Origin: Tellurirhabdus rosea
GTDB lineage: Bacteria; Bacteroidota; Bacteroidia; Cytophagales; Spirosomataceae
Direction of reading: 5' to 3'
Assembly: GCF_026278345.1 (NCBI RefSeq)
Contig: NZ_CP111085.1
Coordinates: 1,066,001 to 1,130,000 of the forward strand
Length of the DNA stretch: 64,000 bases
The notes under the pieces are model-generated. The model had not been told where the DNA came from and ran no database searches. It worked only from the letters and a program-made list of their open reading frames with translations. Within the stretch, counting starts at the first letter, position 1; every line of letters starts with the position of its first letter. The position numbers and the translations under genes are program-made. Shown here one piece after another: positions 25,464-33,957 of the stretch.

Positions 25464-28400
25464 TTAAAAGCTCAGCCGCAGACCACCGAGGAACGTCCGG
25501 GCCACGGGGTACGCGCCTTCATCGACACCCATGTGAATGTCCTGGTTGTCGGTCCCCGACGAGCGCAGGTTGATGTCAGGATCCAGACCGGTGTATTTGG
25601 TGAAGGTCAGCAGGTTCTGCCCCTGCACGTAGATTTGCGTCTGACCCAGTCCCAGCCTCCGGAGCAGGTTGGCGGGTAGGTTGTAGCCCAGCTGGATGTT
25701 GCGCAGGCGCAGGTAAGAGCCGTTTTCGAGGAAATAAGACGATACCTGCTGGCTGGTGGCGTCGGTCGAGCGGAGCTGCGGCAGCTTGGCATCGGTCTTA
25801 CCCGGCCGCCACGAATCCTCCAGCATCCGGCGGCTGCGGTTGCCCTGAAACACCTGGAAGTCGGTCCAGTACCGGACGTAGTTGAAAATCTGGTTGCCGT
25901 ACACGCCCTGTCCGAACAAGGTCAGATCCCAGTTTTTGTAGCCGAGGTTCACATTCAGACCGTAGGTAAAGTCGGGGTGCGGATTGCCCATGAAATCGCG
26001 GTCGGCGGTGGTCACGCGGCCGTCGCCGTTGACATCCCGGAAGATGAACGAACCGGCGCGGTTGTAGGTCCCGAACTGCGGGGCATTCCGGGCCTCTTCT
26101 TCGGTCTGGAAGATGCCATCCACGAAAAAGCCGTAAAACGACCCGATCGGCATGCCTACCTTGGTGGCGCTCATGGCCGGGATGCGGGTGGCGAAGCCAA
26201 AGCGAATGGAGTTCGGGTCGTCGTTGATTTTCAGGACCTTGTTGCGGTAAGTCGAGAAGTTAGCCCCCACCGAGTAGCGGAAGTTCCCGTTGCCGCTGCG
26301 GCCGTTGTAGTTGATGGCCAGATCGACCCCCTTGTTCTGCATATCGCCGATGTTCACAAACGGCACCGTGGCAATGCCCTGCGTCCGCGGAATGTCGATC
26401 TGGTTCAGCATGTCGCTCGTTTTGCGAACGTACCAGTCGAAGACCACTTCCAGTTTGTTGTTGAGCAGGCTGGCGTCGAAACCGATGTTGGTCGAGGTGG
26501 TGGTTTCCCACTTCCCGTTCGGGTTTCCAAACTGCACGATGTCGAAGCCCGGCACGATGGACGAGCGTGAGCCGTTGATGTCGTAGTGGTTCTGCTCCGG
26601 ACGCGGCTCAAAGAGCGTATAGGCGTTGTACACGTTCGGAATGTTCTGGTTGCCCGTCTGCCCCCAGCCCGCCCGCAGTTTCAGATCGGACAGGAAAGTC
26701 ACCGACTTCAGGAAGCTCAGTTCCGTCAGGCGCAGCCCAATGCTGGCCGCCGGGAACACCGCGTACCGGTTGCCCGCCCCGAAGCGCGACGAGCCATCCC
26801 GGCGGAGCGTGAAATCGGCCAGCAGAAAGTCGTTGAACGAGTAGTTGACCTTCCCGAACAGCGAAAACAGGCGCGTCCGAACGGCCCCGCCGCCGCTGTT
26901 TTGTAGACCCAGCGGACTGCCGGCGTTCAGAAAACGGTAATCCAGATCATCGAAGGCGAAGTTGGAACGGGTGGCGTTGAAACCCTGCGAAAAGGTCGCC
27001 ACAGCCTCCGTCCCGCCCAGGACGTTGACGTTGTGTTTTCCAATCGACTTGTTGTACGTCAGCGTGTTAAACCAGGTCCAGGAGTTGTTGTAGCTGTGCG
27101 TGACCGTCAGGCTGTTGGCGTTCCGCGACTCGGCCGACTCAATATCCCGCATCGTGAAGGCGTTGGTATTGAACAGATTGTACTCCAGACCGAAGCTCGT
27201 CCGGAACGTGAGCCCTTTGGCAAGGTCCGCCTCAGCATACGCATTGCCGAAGAGCATCACGCCGCGCGTTACGTTGTCTTTGCTGCGGGCCAGTTCGGCC
27301 AGCGGGCTGCGGGCGTTGCCGAGGTTTGAGCCTTTGGCCCCACCGAAGTTTCCGGCCACGTCATAAGCCGGTACCAGCGGGTGCATCCGCACGGCAAACA
27401 TGATCGGGTTGGATTCGTTGTTGTTGCCGTTGGGCTGGCCTACCCGTTCGTCGTACGAAACCGAGAAGTTTTCGCCAATTCGGAAGCGGTTCCGGAACTT
27501 GAACTCCGTATTGGCCCGCATCGTATAGCGCTTGTAATTCGTATGAATCATAATCCCCTTCTGGTTGAAATGGTTGAAGGAGATGGCATAATTGGCCTTG
27601 TCGGTCGCGCCGCTGGCTCCAATCTGGTAGTTCTGGATGGGTGCCGGGTTGAAGATCACGTCCTGCCAGTCGGTTCCATCCTTGTTGGCGCGGGTGATGT
27701 TCCAGCGGGAGCGGCCCAGTTCGGGGTCGTTGATGTCGCCGGTGTAGTTGATGAAATTCCCGTTGGCATCGCGGGCCACGCGCGGGTCGCCTTCCATCAC
27801 GCCCGATGGCCAGATGTAATCCGGAATGCGGGGCGTGGCGCCGCTGCCGTACTGGGCGTTGTTGGGTGTGCGGCCCACATTCTTTTCTGATTCCCAGATC
27901 AGATCGCCCAGTTCCTGCGAGTTCAGCAGATCGAGAAACCTGCCCGGCCGCTGCGTACCGAAGTACATATCGAAGGTGATTTTCGGCTCGCCGGCTTTTC
28001 CTTTTTTGGTGGTGATGATGACCACCCCGTTGGCGGCGCGGGCTCCGTAGATGGATGCCGCCGACGCGTCTTTCAGAATCTGCATCGACTCCACATCGTT
28101 GGGGTTGATGTTGTTGAGCGAGCCCGTCGTCGGGACGCCGTCGATGATGTAGAGCGGTGAGTTGTTGTTGATGGTGCCGAAACCGCGTATCCGGACCATC
28201 GTTCCCCCGCCCGGCGAGTTGTCGTTGCCGACCATCACCCCGGCGGCGCGGCCCTGGAGTGCCTGCGTCAGGTTGGGAACGGGTACGGCCGTCAGTTCGT
28301 TGGCCTTCACGACCGTCACAGCGCCCGTAATGTCCTTTTTACGCTGCGAACCGTATCCCGTCACGACGACTTCGTTGAGGGTTTTGATGTCGCTGACGAG

Positions 28401-28703
28401 TTGCACAAGCACCTCACTGCGGTTGCCGATGGCGATTTCCTGTCCGGCGAATCCGATGGCGGAAACCGAAATGACATCCCTGTCGCGGGGAACGGCGAGG
28501 GTGAAGCGCCCCTGGGCGTCCGTAGTGACGCCGATCTGCGTTCCTTTCACAACGACGTTGACGCCCGGGAGCGGCGTCTGGTCTGTGCCGTCGGTGATGC
28601 GCCCCGATACTTTTCGATCCTGTGCCCACGCCAAAGCGGTCAGCAGCCATGCAAGCATAACCGTCCCGACCAGGCGAAGCTTTCGCTGGTAGCAATGATT
28701 CAT
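25464..28703 (-). CDS. susC: SusC/RagA-family TonB-linked outer-membrane transporter
   Basis: A 1079-aa receptor. It has a signal peptide (1-27), a carboxypeptidase-like domain (~30-110: VSGRITDGTDQTPLPGVNVVVKGT, TDAQGRFTLAVP), the TonB-linked plug starting NEVVVTGYGSQRKKDITGAV, and the SusC signature SPLYIIDGVPTTGSLNNINPNDVESMQILKDASAASIYGARAANGVVIITTKKGK in pattern. The barrel extends to TFLGGLRLSF. It imports a nutrient captured by SusD, driven by TonB. It is the first gene of the pair. No adjacent anti-sigma/sigma or SusR regulator is visible, and the AT-rich 315-bp leader upstream gives no clear operator. Confidence 0.96.
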   Translation of the reverse strand: MNHCYQRKLRLVGTVMLAWLLTALAWAQDRKVSGRITDGTDQTPLPGVNVVVKGTQIGVTTDAQGRFTLAVPRDRDVISVSAIGFAGQEIAIGNRSEVLVQLVSDIKTLNEVVVTGYGSQRKKDITGAVTVVKANELTAVPVPNLTQALQGRAAGVMVGNDNSPGGGTMVRIRGFGTINNNSPLYIIDGVPTTGSLNNINPNDVESMQILKDASAASIYGARAANGVVIITTKKGKAGEPKITFDMYFGTQRPGRFLDLLNSQELGDLIWESEKNVGRTPNNAQYGSGATPRIPDYIWPSGVMEGDPRVARDANGNFINYTGDINDPELGRSRWNITRANKDGTDWQDVIFNPAPIQNYQIGASGATDKANYAISFNHFNQKGIMIHTNYKRYTMRANTEFKFRNRFRIGENFSVSYDERVGQPNGNNNESNPIMFAVRMHPLVPAYDVAGNFGGAKGSNLGNARSPLAELARSKDNVTRGVMLFGNAYAEADLAKGLTFRTSFGLEYNLFNTNAFTMRDIESAESRNANSLTVTHSYNNSWTWFNTLTYNKSIGKHNVNVLGGTEAVATFSQGFNATRSNFAFDDLDYRFLNAGSPLGLQNSGGGAVRTRLFSLFGKVNYSFNDFLLADFTLRRDGSSRFGAGNRYAVFPAASIGLRLTELSFLKSVTFLSDLKLRAGWGQTGNQNIPNVYNAYTLFEPRPEQNHYDINGSRSSIVPGFDIVQFGNPNGKWETTTSTNIGFDASLLNNKLEVVFDWYVRKTSDMLNQIDIPRTQGIATVPFVNIGDMQNKGVDLAINYNGRSGNGNFRYSVGANFSTYRNKVLKINDDPNSIRFGFATRIPAMSATKVGMPIGSFYGFFVDGIFQTEEEARNAPQFGTYNRAGSFIFRDVNGDGRVTTADRDFMGNPHPDFTYGLNVNLGYKNWDLTLFGQGVYGNQIFNYVRYWTDFQVFQGNRSRRMLEDSWRPGKTDAKLPQLRSTDATSQQVSSYFLENGSYLRLRNIQLGYNLPANLLRRLGLGQTQIYVQGQNLLTFTKYTGLDPDINLRSSGTDNQDIHMGVDEGAYPVARTFLGGLRLSF

Positions 28704-29018
28704 AAGTGTTAAGGATAAGTTAAAGTAGACTAGTATAAACCCTTGAGTACTTTCCCTACTCAGGACGGGTCGAAACTAATAAAAATTCGACTTCTCAGGT
28801 ATAAATTATTGCAACTTTTTGTTAGAATATTTAAATATTAAAATAAAGTCTATGTTTTACGTATACAATTCGCAAAAAGACAACTAACTGAAAGTCAATA
28901 ATTTTTATTCCATCTATAGCGAGGAAACTTTTCCCTGTCAAACCTAGTAATAACACAAAAGCCCCGGACGTATGCCGGGGCTTCCTACCTAGTGATAATT
29001 ACTGAAAAACTACTCCTA
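28704..29018. other. AT-rich 315-bp spacer upstream of susC
   Basis: This spacer is markedly more AT-rich than the genes and holds no ORF. The part at 28951-28984 is the phosphoglucomutase terminator. A TAGGTTTG octamer on the minus strand (28939-28946) matches the minus-7 consensus, but its minus-33 partner is not well spaced. If used, susC would have a leader of about 230 nt. Confidence 0.45.
28951..28984 (-). terminator. Intrinsic terminator after the phosphoglucomutase gene
   Basis: AGCCCCGG (28960-28967) pairs with CCGGGGCT (28975-28982) around a 7-nt loop. On the minus strand the stem is followed by TTTTGTGTTA. It insulates susC from the upstream gene. Confidence 0.82.
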
Positions 29019-30776
29019 TTAAACTAGGTTCATATCTGCCGCAACCGTTTTTACTTTTTCTTTCAGCTGGGCGTAAACGGCGTCGAACTCCTCCCGGCTG
29101 GACAGCGGTTCGTTCACGCCGACGTAGAACTTGATCTTCGGCTCGGTTCCGCTGGGGCGGGCCGACACCTTGGTTCCGTCTTCCGTGAAAAACTGGAGTA
29201 CGTTCGAGGCTTCGATGCCCATTTTTCCGGCTTCAATCGGTGTCTTCTCGCCCGTCCGGACATCCGTGCGGGTCAGTTCCTTGTAATCGTCCATCCGAAC
29301 CACGGCCGAACCGGCGATCTGCTTCGGCGGATTAGCGCGGAAATCGGCCATCATCTGCTGGATTTCCTCCGCGCCCGTTTTGCCTTTTTTCGTCAGCGAA
29401 ATCAGTCCTTCGTAATAGAACCCGTACTCCTGGTACATTTCCATCAGCAGGTCGAACAGGCTCAGGCCCTTGTCTTTGGCGTAAGCGGTCAGTTCGGCAA
29501 TCATGGCGCAGGAAGCGATGGCGTCCTTGTCCCGGACGAAATCGCCGATCAGGTATCCGTAGCTTTCTTCGCCGCCGCCGATAAACTGCTGCTGGCCTTC
29601 CAGTTCGCGGATAACCTGAGCGATGTATTTGAAGCCCGTCAGCGTGTTGTAGCAGGGAACGCCCGACGAAGCGCACATTTTGTCGATGAGGTCCGTGGTT
29701 ACGATGGTTTTGGCGACAAACTCCTTGCCTGTCAGCTTCCCGGCTTCTTTCCAGGCGCGCAGCAGGTAGTAGATAATGAGGCTGGCCATCTGGTTGCCGT
29801 TCAGCAGTTCGAACTCGCCGTGGTGGTTGCGGGCACCCGCCCCGACGCGGTCCGAATCCGGGTCGGTCGCCATCACGAGGTCGGCGTTCAGCGACTGGGC
29901 CAGGTTCAGGGCCAGTTGCATGGCTTCTTTTTCCTCGGGGTTCGGGTATGAAACCGTCGGGAAGTTGCCGTCCGGCGTCGCCTGTTCTTCCACAATGTGC
30001 ACATTCTCGAAACCGAGCGCCTTCAGCGTCCGCGGAACGAGCGTAATGCCCGTGCCGTGAATTGGCGTATAGACGATGCTGAGGTCTTTCTGGCGGGCAA
30101 TCACGTCGGCATTCACGGCGTTCTGGACGATTTTGTCCACATAAACCGAGTCTACTTCTTCCAGCACTTCGTGGATTCGGGAAACGTCGCCGTCAAATTT
30201 GATGTCGTCGATGGACGTGATCTTGGTCACCTCGCCGATGATGTTTTTGTCGTGCGGGGCCACCACCTGGCCGCCGTCGTTCCAGTACACTTTGTAGCCG
30301 TTGTATTCCGGCGGGTTGTGCGAGGCCGTCACGACCACGCCCGACTGGCAGCCGAGCTGGCGGATGGCAAACGACAGTTCGGGCGTGGGGCGCAGCTCGG
30401 AGAACAGGTACACTTCGATGCCGTTGGCCGAGAAGATTTCGGCGGCCAGCCGGGCAAATTCGGGGCTCATGCGGCGGCTGTCGTGGGCAATGGCCACTTT
30501 GATGCCGCCCTCCGGAAACGCCTGCAGGAGGTAGTTGGCCAGCCCCTGTGTGGCGGCGCCCACGGTGTAGCGGTTCATGCGGTTGGAGCCGACGCCGATG
30601 AGGCCGCGCAGCCCGCCCGTGCCAAATTCGAGGTCTTTATAAAAAGCGTCCACCAGTTCGGTGGTTTCGCTGCTGCTCATCATTTTCTGAATGGCGGCTT
30701 TGGTATCGGCGTCGTAATTGCCAGCCAGCCAGCGGTCTATTTTCTGCTGAGTAGAGGAATCGATGGATGTTGTCAT
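29019..30776 (-). CDS. Phosphoglucomutase/phosphomannomutase (phospho-sugar mutase)
   Basis: A 585-aa cytoplasmic alpha-D-phosphohexomutase interconverting hexose 1- and 6-phosphates. All four domain signatures are seen: GVVVTASHNPPEYNGYK (active-site phosphoserine), the metal-binding ATDPDSDRVGAG, the sugar-binding GGGEESYGYLIGDFVRDKDA, and the phosphate-binding RPSGTEPKIKFYVG near the C-terminus. Its length and N-terminus (KIDRWLAGNYDADTKAAIQKM) match the PgcA-like bacterial group. The ATG at 30776 is preferred; a minus-7 box at 30810-30817 falls inside the longer frame. A strong terminator follows. Confidence 0.95.
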   Translation of the reverse strand: MTTSIDSSTQQKIDRWLAGNYDADTKAAIQKMMSSSETTELVDAFYKDLEFGTGGLRGLIGVGSNRMNRYTVGAATQGLANYLLQAFPEGGIKVAIAHDSRRMSPEFARLAAEIFSANGIEVYLFSELRPTPELSFAIRQLGCQSGVVVTASHNPPEYNGYKVYWNDGGQVVAPHDKNIIGEVTKITSIDDIKFDGDVSRIHEVLEEVDSVYVDKIVQNAVNADVIARQKDLSIVYTPIHGTGITLVPRTLKALGFENVHIVEEQATPDGNFPTVSYPNPEEKEAMQLALNLAQSLNADLVMATDPDSDRVGAGARNHHGEFELLNGNQMASLIIYYLLRAWKEAGKLTGKEFVAKTIVTTDLIDKMCASSGVPCYNTLTGFKYIAQVIRELEGQQQFIGGGEESYGYLIGDFVRDKDAIASCAMIAELTAYAKDKGLSLFDLLMEMYQEYGFYYEGLISLTKKGKTGAEEIQQMMADFRANPPKQIAGSAVVRMDDYKELTRTDVRTGEKTPIEAGKMGIEASNVLQFFTEDGTKVSARPSGTEPKIKFYVGVNEPLSSREEFDAVYAQLKEKVKTVAADMNLV

Positions 30777-30809
30777 TTTTAAAATATAGTTGTTATCAGG
30801 ATGTTCTGC

Positions 30810-30817
30810 CAAAATTA
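30810..30817 (-). promoter_or_regulatory. Minus-7 box of the phosphoglucomutase gene
   Basis: TAATTTTG on the minus strand, 34 bases before the ATG at 30776. It supports that start over the longer frame. Confidence 0.55.
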
Positions 30818-31017
30818 CATTCTTCCGTCGGGTTGCCAAATCCATACGGTAAAGCGGGCGGGGAAACAAACCAGTAACAGAAAAATTTTATTGTTAATCA
30901 ATAAAAAAATATTGCTTCTGAATAAAAGTAAAATATATCTTTACCGAAACCTGCGCCCTTCCTGACCAAGACTCAACTCACGCATTCCGTTTTCCAACCT
31001 TGACTGGACGAATCGCT

Positions 31018-31722
31018 ATGAAACCACTCGCATCGGGCATGAGCAAACTTTTTGCTTTTCTTTTTTACGGGCAGGGGGCTCTTGTCCTGGTTTATCTACT
31101 GGCTTTTGGAAGTATTTTGGCGACCAGGGACGAAGGTCGGGACAAAGACGGCCTCGGCATGGGCGTGTATATTGCGCTGCACGGGGTCATTCAGCCCATC
31201 AACTCGTATTGGGTACGGCCTCCGGTGTTTTCGAAAGAAATAAGCCGACAGCCGCCCCTTTATGTGCAATCGCCCAACGACTTTGGGACCTTAAAACTTA
31301 ATTTTACGTTTCGTTCCTGGAAAGAATTCCGGCAGTTTCCGCTACACCTCCTGTTGCTGACGTATTCAGGCATGCTTCTGCTCGTCCTGCTTGGATTAGC
31401 GATTACCTGGCGATTAAAGGCGCTGTTTGAAGGCTTTAGCAGGGACGACATCTTCAGCCCCTGGCAAATCAGCCACCTGAACCGGGTGGGCTGGCTCCTG
31501 CTGAGTTATTACGTTCTGGTTTTAATCCTCCATCACCTGCGGCATTATTTCACTGTGCGCTATCTGGAGCAATTGAATTTCCGCTTCGAACCCCAGTACG
31601 ACGGCTCGTTTTTCTTTCCGGCCGACTGGAGCTTTGCGGTAGCCGGGGTGTTTCTGATTATTCTCAGCCATGTTTTCCAATACGGATTATCGCTCCGGGA
31701 AGAACACGACCTCACCATCTGA
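31018..31722 (+). CDS. DUF2975 membrane protein
   Basis: A 234-aa protein with four hydrophobic segments (about residues 10-32, 112-132, 160-178 and 200-222) and the DUF2975 pattern FEGFSRDDIFSPWQISHLNRVGWLLL, FFFPADWSFAVAGVFLIILSHVFQYGLSLREEHDLTI in overall form. DUF2975 genes are usually followed by a small YozG-like XRE regulator, exactly as here (ATG 4 bases after the stop). The function is unknown; a membrane partner of the regulator has been proposed for such pairs. ATG 31018 is chosen; the frame extends six codons upstream. Confidence 0.85.
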   Translation: MKPLASGMSKLFAFLFYGQGALVLVYLLAFGSILATRDEGRDKDGLGMGVYIALHGVIQPINSYWVRPPVFSKEISRQPPLYVQSPNDFGTLKLNFTFRSWKEFRQFPLHLLLLTYSGMLLLVLLGLAITWRLKALFEGFSRDDIFSPWQISHLNRVGWLLLSYYVLVLILHHLRHYFTVRYLEQLNFRFEPQYDGSFFFPADWSFAVAGVFLIILSHVFQYGLSLREEHDLTI

Positions 31723-31725
31723 CCC

Positions 31726-31950
31726 ATGCCTATAGTCGTAAACGTCGATGTGATGATGGCGAAGCGAAAGATGTCGCTGACCGAATTGTCCGAAAAAGTG
31801 GGAATCACCATGGCGAATCTGTCCATCCTCAAAACCGGAAAGGCCAAAGCCGTCCGCTTCGAGACCCTGGAAGCCCTGTGCGCCGCGCTGAACTGCCAGC
31901 CGGGGGATTTGCTGGAGTATGTGCCTTCTGAAGAACCGGCGATGCCTTAA
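31726..31950 (+). CDS. XRE-family helix-turn-helix regulator (YozG-like)
   Basis: A 74-aa DNA-binding protein that is a single Cro/C1-type domain: AKRKMSLTELSEKVGITMANLSILKTGKAKAVRFETLEALCAALNCQPGDLLEYVP in pattern, with the recognition helix at ITMANLSILKTG. It is coupled to the DUF2975 gene and probably regulates that pair. Its TAA stop lies inside a 31-bp perfect inverted repeat. Confidence 0.9.
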   Translation: MPIVVNVDVMMAKRKMSLTELSEKVGITMANLSILKTGKAKAVRFETLEALCAALNCQPGDLLEYVPSEEPAMP

Positions 31951-32011
31951 TTCTTTAAAACGAGAAATGCCATATCTCGCAGATATGGCATTTCTCGTTT
32001 TAAAGAATTAA
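31947..32011. terminator. 31-bp perfect inverted repeat spanning two stop codons
   Basis: Arms 31947-31977 and 31981-32011 are perfectly complementary around a 3-nt CGC loop. The arms contain the TAA of the XRE gene on the plus strand and the TAA of the UbiA-like gene on the minus strand. The inner 15 bp (AGAAATGCCATATCT) are almost the same as in the palindrome after tamB (40921-40973). It likely serves as a bidirectional terminator or RNA cap. Confidence 0.85.
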
Positions 32012-32854
32012 GCCCGGCAGCCAGAACACGCCGTCGCCGACCCAGCGATAGCGGCCGTTTTCCAGAAAATACTCCGGATAACGCTGGATGATGTACAGTC
32101 CCAGGCTCATCAGCCCTTCCACGACCGCCGCCCGCTGGACGTAACGCGGCCCGCCGAACATGAACACCGCCAGCGCCAGCAGCACCAGCACGCCCGTCAG
32201 CGACCGAAGCACCCAGTCGCACTGCGAAGGGCCCCAGAGCGAAGCCAGCGACAGACCGTGCTCCTCGCCTTCGTAATGCTCCATGAGCGAAAAAAGTAGA
32301 ATATTCTGAAACGCGACGCCCAGAAATAGGCCGACCAGCGCCCATTCCGTCCAGCCGATCGTTTCTCTCTGCACAAAAATACTACCCCAGATTCCGACCG
32401 TATAAAGCAGGGCGACCAGCGGCTCCTTGAACGCCAGAAGGGGATGATCCTGCGGCAGACGCGACACGCCGAAGAGGTAAACCGCGCAGAGGAGGGCCAG
32501 AATCAAGCCGAAGCGAACGACCGAAGCCGGCAGCCAGAACAGCAGCAGCAGACTCAGCCCCACACAAACGGCCATCGTCAGCACGAGCATGCGCCGGTTG
32601 GCGGCATGGAACCAGTGCCGGTCGGGAAGCGCCTGCCCGCTGGCCTTGAACCGCAGTCCGTCGATCAGCCGGTCGGCGGCGTAAATAAGAAAAATACAGA
32701 GCGCCAGCGTCAGCGTCACCGACCAGGAGCCGGCTTCCTGTCCATCGGGAAACCGCGACACCATCCGGTGCGTAAACACGGCTCCAATCACCACGTCGAT
32801 ACTTAACCAGTGAGCCGCCTGTACCCGCTGTTGAAGAAGGGAAATCACCCGCAT
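32000..32854 (-). CDS. Polytopic membrane protein, UbiA-prenyltransferase-like
   Basis: About 284 aa with seven to eight hydrophobic segments. The segment LCIFLIYAADRLIDGLRFKASG resembles the first UbiA motif (N/D-x-x-D in a membrane helix), but the second Asp-rich motif is not clear, so enzymatic activity is doubtful. Similar proteins in Cytophagales are annotated as hypothetical or UbiA-like. The ATG at 32854 and the GTG at 32872 are both possible; with the GTG only two bases separate it from the MOSC gene stop, so the two are co-transcribed. Its 3' end lies within the 31-bp inverted repeat. Confidence 0.65.
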   Translation of the reverse strand: MRVISLLQQRVQAAHWLSIDVVIGAVFTHRMVSRFPDGQEAGSWSVTLTLALCIFLIYAADRLIDGLRFKASGQALPDRHWFHAANRRMLVLTMAVCVGLSLLLLFWLPASVVRFGLILALLCAVYLFGVSRLPQDHPLLAFKEPLVALLYTVGIWGSIFVQRETIGWTEWALVGLFLGVAFQNILLFSLMEHYEGEEHGLSLASLWGPSQCDWVLRSLTGVLVLLALAVFMFGGPRYVQRAAVVEGLMSLGLYIIQRYPEYFLENGRYRWVGDGVFWLPGLIL

Positions 32855-32874
32855 AGAATCCGCACGAATCACTT

Positions 32875-33732
32875 TTATGCCGTAGCCTTGCTGCCCGGCA
32901 CCATTACTTTTTCCTCCAGAACCCGAACGGCATCGCCAACGCGCACCAGACCGGTCGCATCGGGAATGACGTTTTGCCCAAACAGGACTTTCCGGTTGAA
33001 CGTGCGATAGGCGGCCAGGGTTTTCAAAGGTTCCTGTCCGCGCTCGCCGGTTTCGGGATGGATGGTGGTCAGAACGCAGCGGGCACAGGGTTTTACCCCC
33101 CGAAAAGGCAGATCCCCGATGATAAACCGGGACCAGGCATCCTCGGCATACGGCAGCGAGCCGCTCACGACCAGATTCGGCCGGAAACGCGCCATCGCTA
33201 CGGGCTCCGTCAGACGGCCGTTCAGTTCGTCGAGCGACGCCTGCCCGATGAGCAGAAACGGGTAACCATCCGCGAAACTGACCACATCGCCCGGTCGGGC
33301 GTATCTGGAATCCGCTTCCCGACGGGTTGAATCCGGCATCCGCACGAGTCGGCAGGGGAAGCCCAGCGTCCGGCTAAACCAGCGGTCCGCCTCCGCACTG
33401 ACCGTCCGGACGGGCATGGTATCGTCCCAGACCGTGGCCAGCAGCGTTTCCTCACTTTCCAGCGTCAGCGGTATCTCCAGTCCGTCTTCCGGCCGGTGCC
33501 GATGCCAGACCTGGAGGGTGGTTTCGGTGAGGGCTACGTCGAGCAGGGCCATCGGGAAAATAGTCCGCTGGGTTACGAACTGCCACGGTCCGCCATTCGG
33601 GTCCGGGACCACCAGCATCCACCGGCGGTCGTACCGGAAACCGCGTTCTTCGGCCACGGCTTCCTGAAGGCGGATGCATCCCAGCGATTTTATCGGATAA
33701 ATACGGATTTCCTGTAAAACGGGTAAGGCCAT
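32875..33732 (-). CDS. MOSC domain protein (MOSC N-terminal beta-barrel plus MOSC)
   Basis: A 285-aa protein related to the molybdenum cofactor sulfurase C-terminal domain and the mitochondrial amidoxime-reducing component/YcbX group. The N-terminal barrel is seen in IRIYPIKSLGCIRLQEAVAEERGFRYDRRWMLV in pattern. The MOSC core has FADGYPFLLIGQASLDELN, MARFRPNLVVSG and GVKPCARCVLTTIHPETGERGQEPLKTLAAYR, with the Cys that ligates molybdenum (PCARC). The ferredoxin tail of YcbX is absent. A minus-7 box lies 20 bases upstream. Confidence 0.9.
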   Translation of the reverse strand: MALPVLQEIRIYPIKSLGCIRLQEAVAEERGFRYDRRWMLVVPDPNGGPWQFVTQRTIFPMALLDVALTETTLQVWHRHRPEDGLEIPLTLESEETLLATVWDDTMPVRTVSAEADRWFSRTLGFPCRLVRMPDSTRREADSRYARPGDVVSFADGYPFLLIGQASLDELNGRLTEPVAMARFRPNLVVSGSLPYAEDAWSRFIIGDLPFRGVKPCARCVLTTIHPETGERGQEPLKTLAAYRTFNRKVLFGQNVIPDATGLVRVGDAVRVLEEKVMVPGSKATA

Positions 33733-33751
33733 AAGGCTTCAGTTTAGGCCG

Positions 33752-33759
33752 CAAAAGTA
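33752..33759 (-). promoter_or_regulatory. Minus-7 box of the MOSC gene
   Basis: TACTTTTG on the minus strand, 20 bases before the ATG at 33732. Confidence 0.55.
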
Positions 33760-33957
33760 ACGGTTTTGGCGGCTTTCAGCGCGTTTCCGTCCCATCCGCC
33801 TTATTTTAACCGCGCGCCCCCGGGCAGCACCGGCAGGTCAGTTTTCGTTTAATTTCAAGGCGCACGAACACAAATATCTGTATTACAACATTATAGTGCG
33901 TTTCTGGTTAATGATTGGAATACTTTCTTGTTCATTTATTAATCCAGGTAAAACGTT

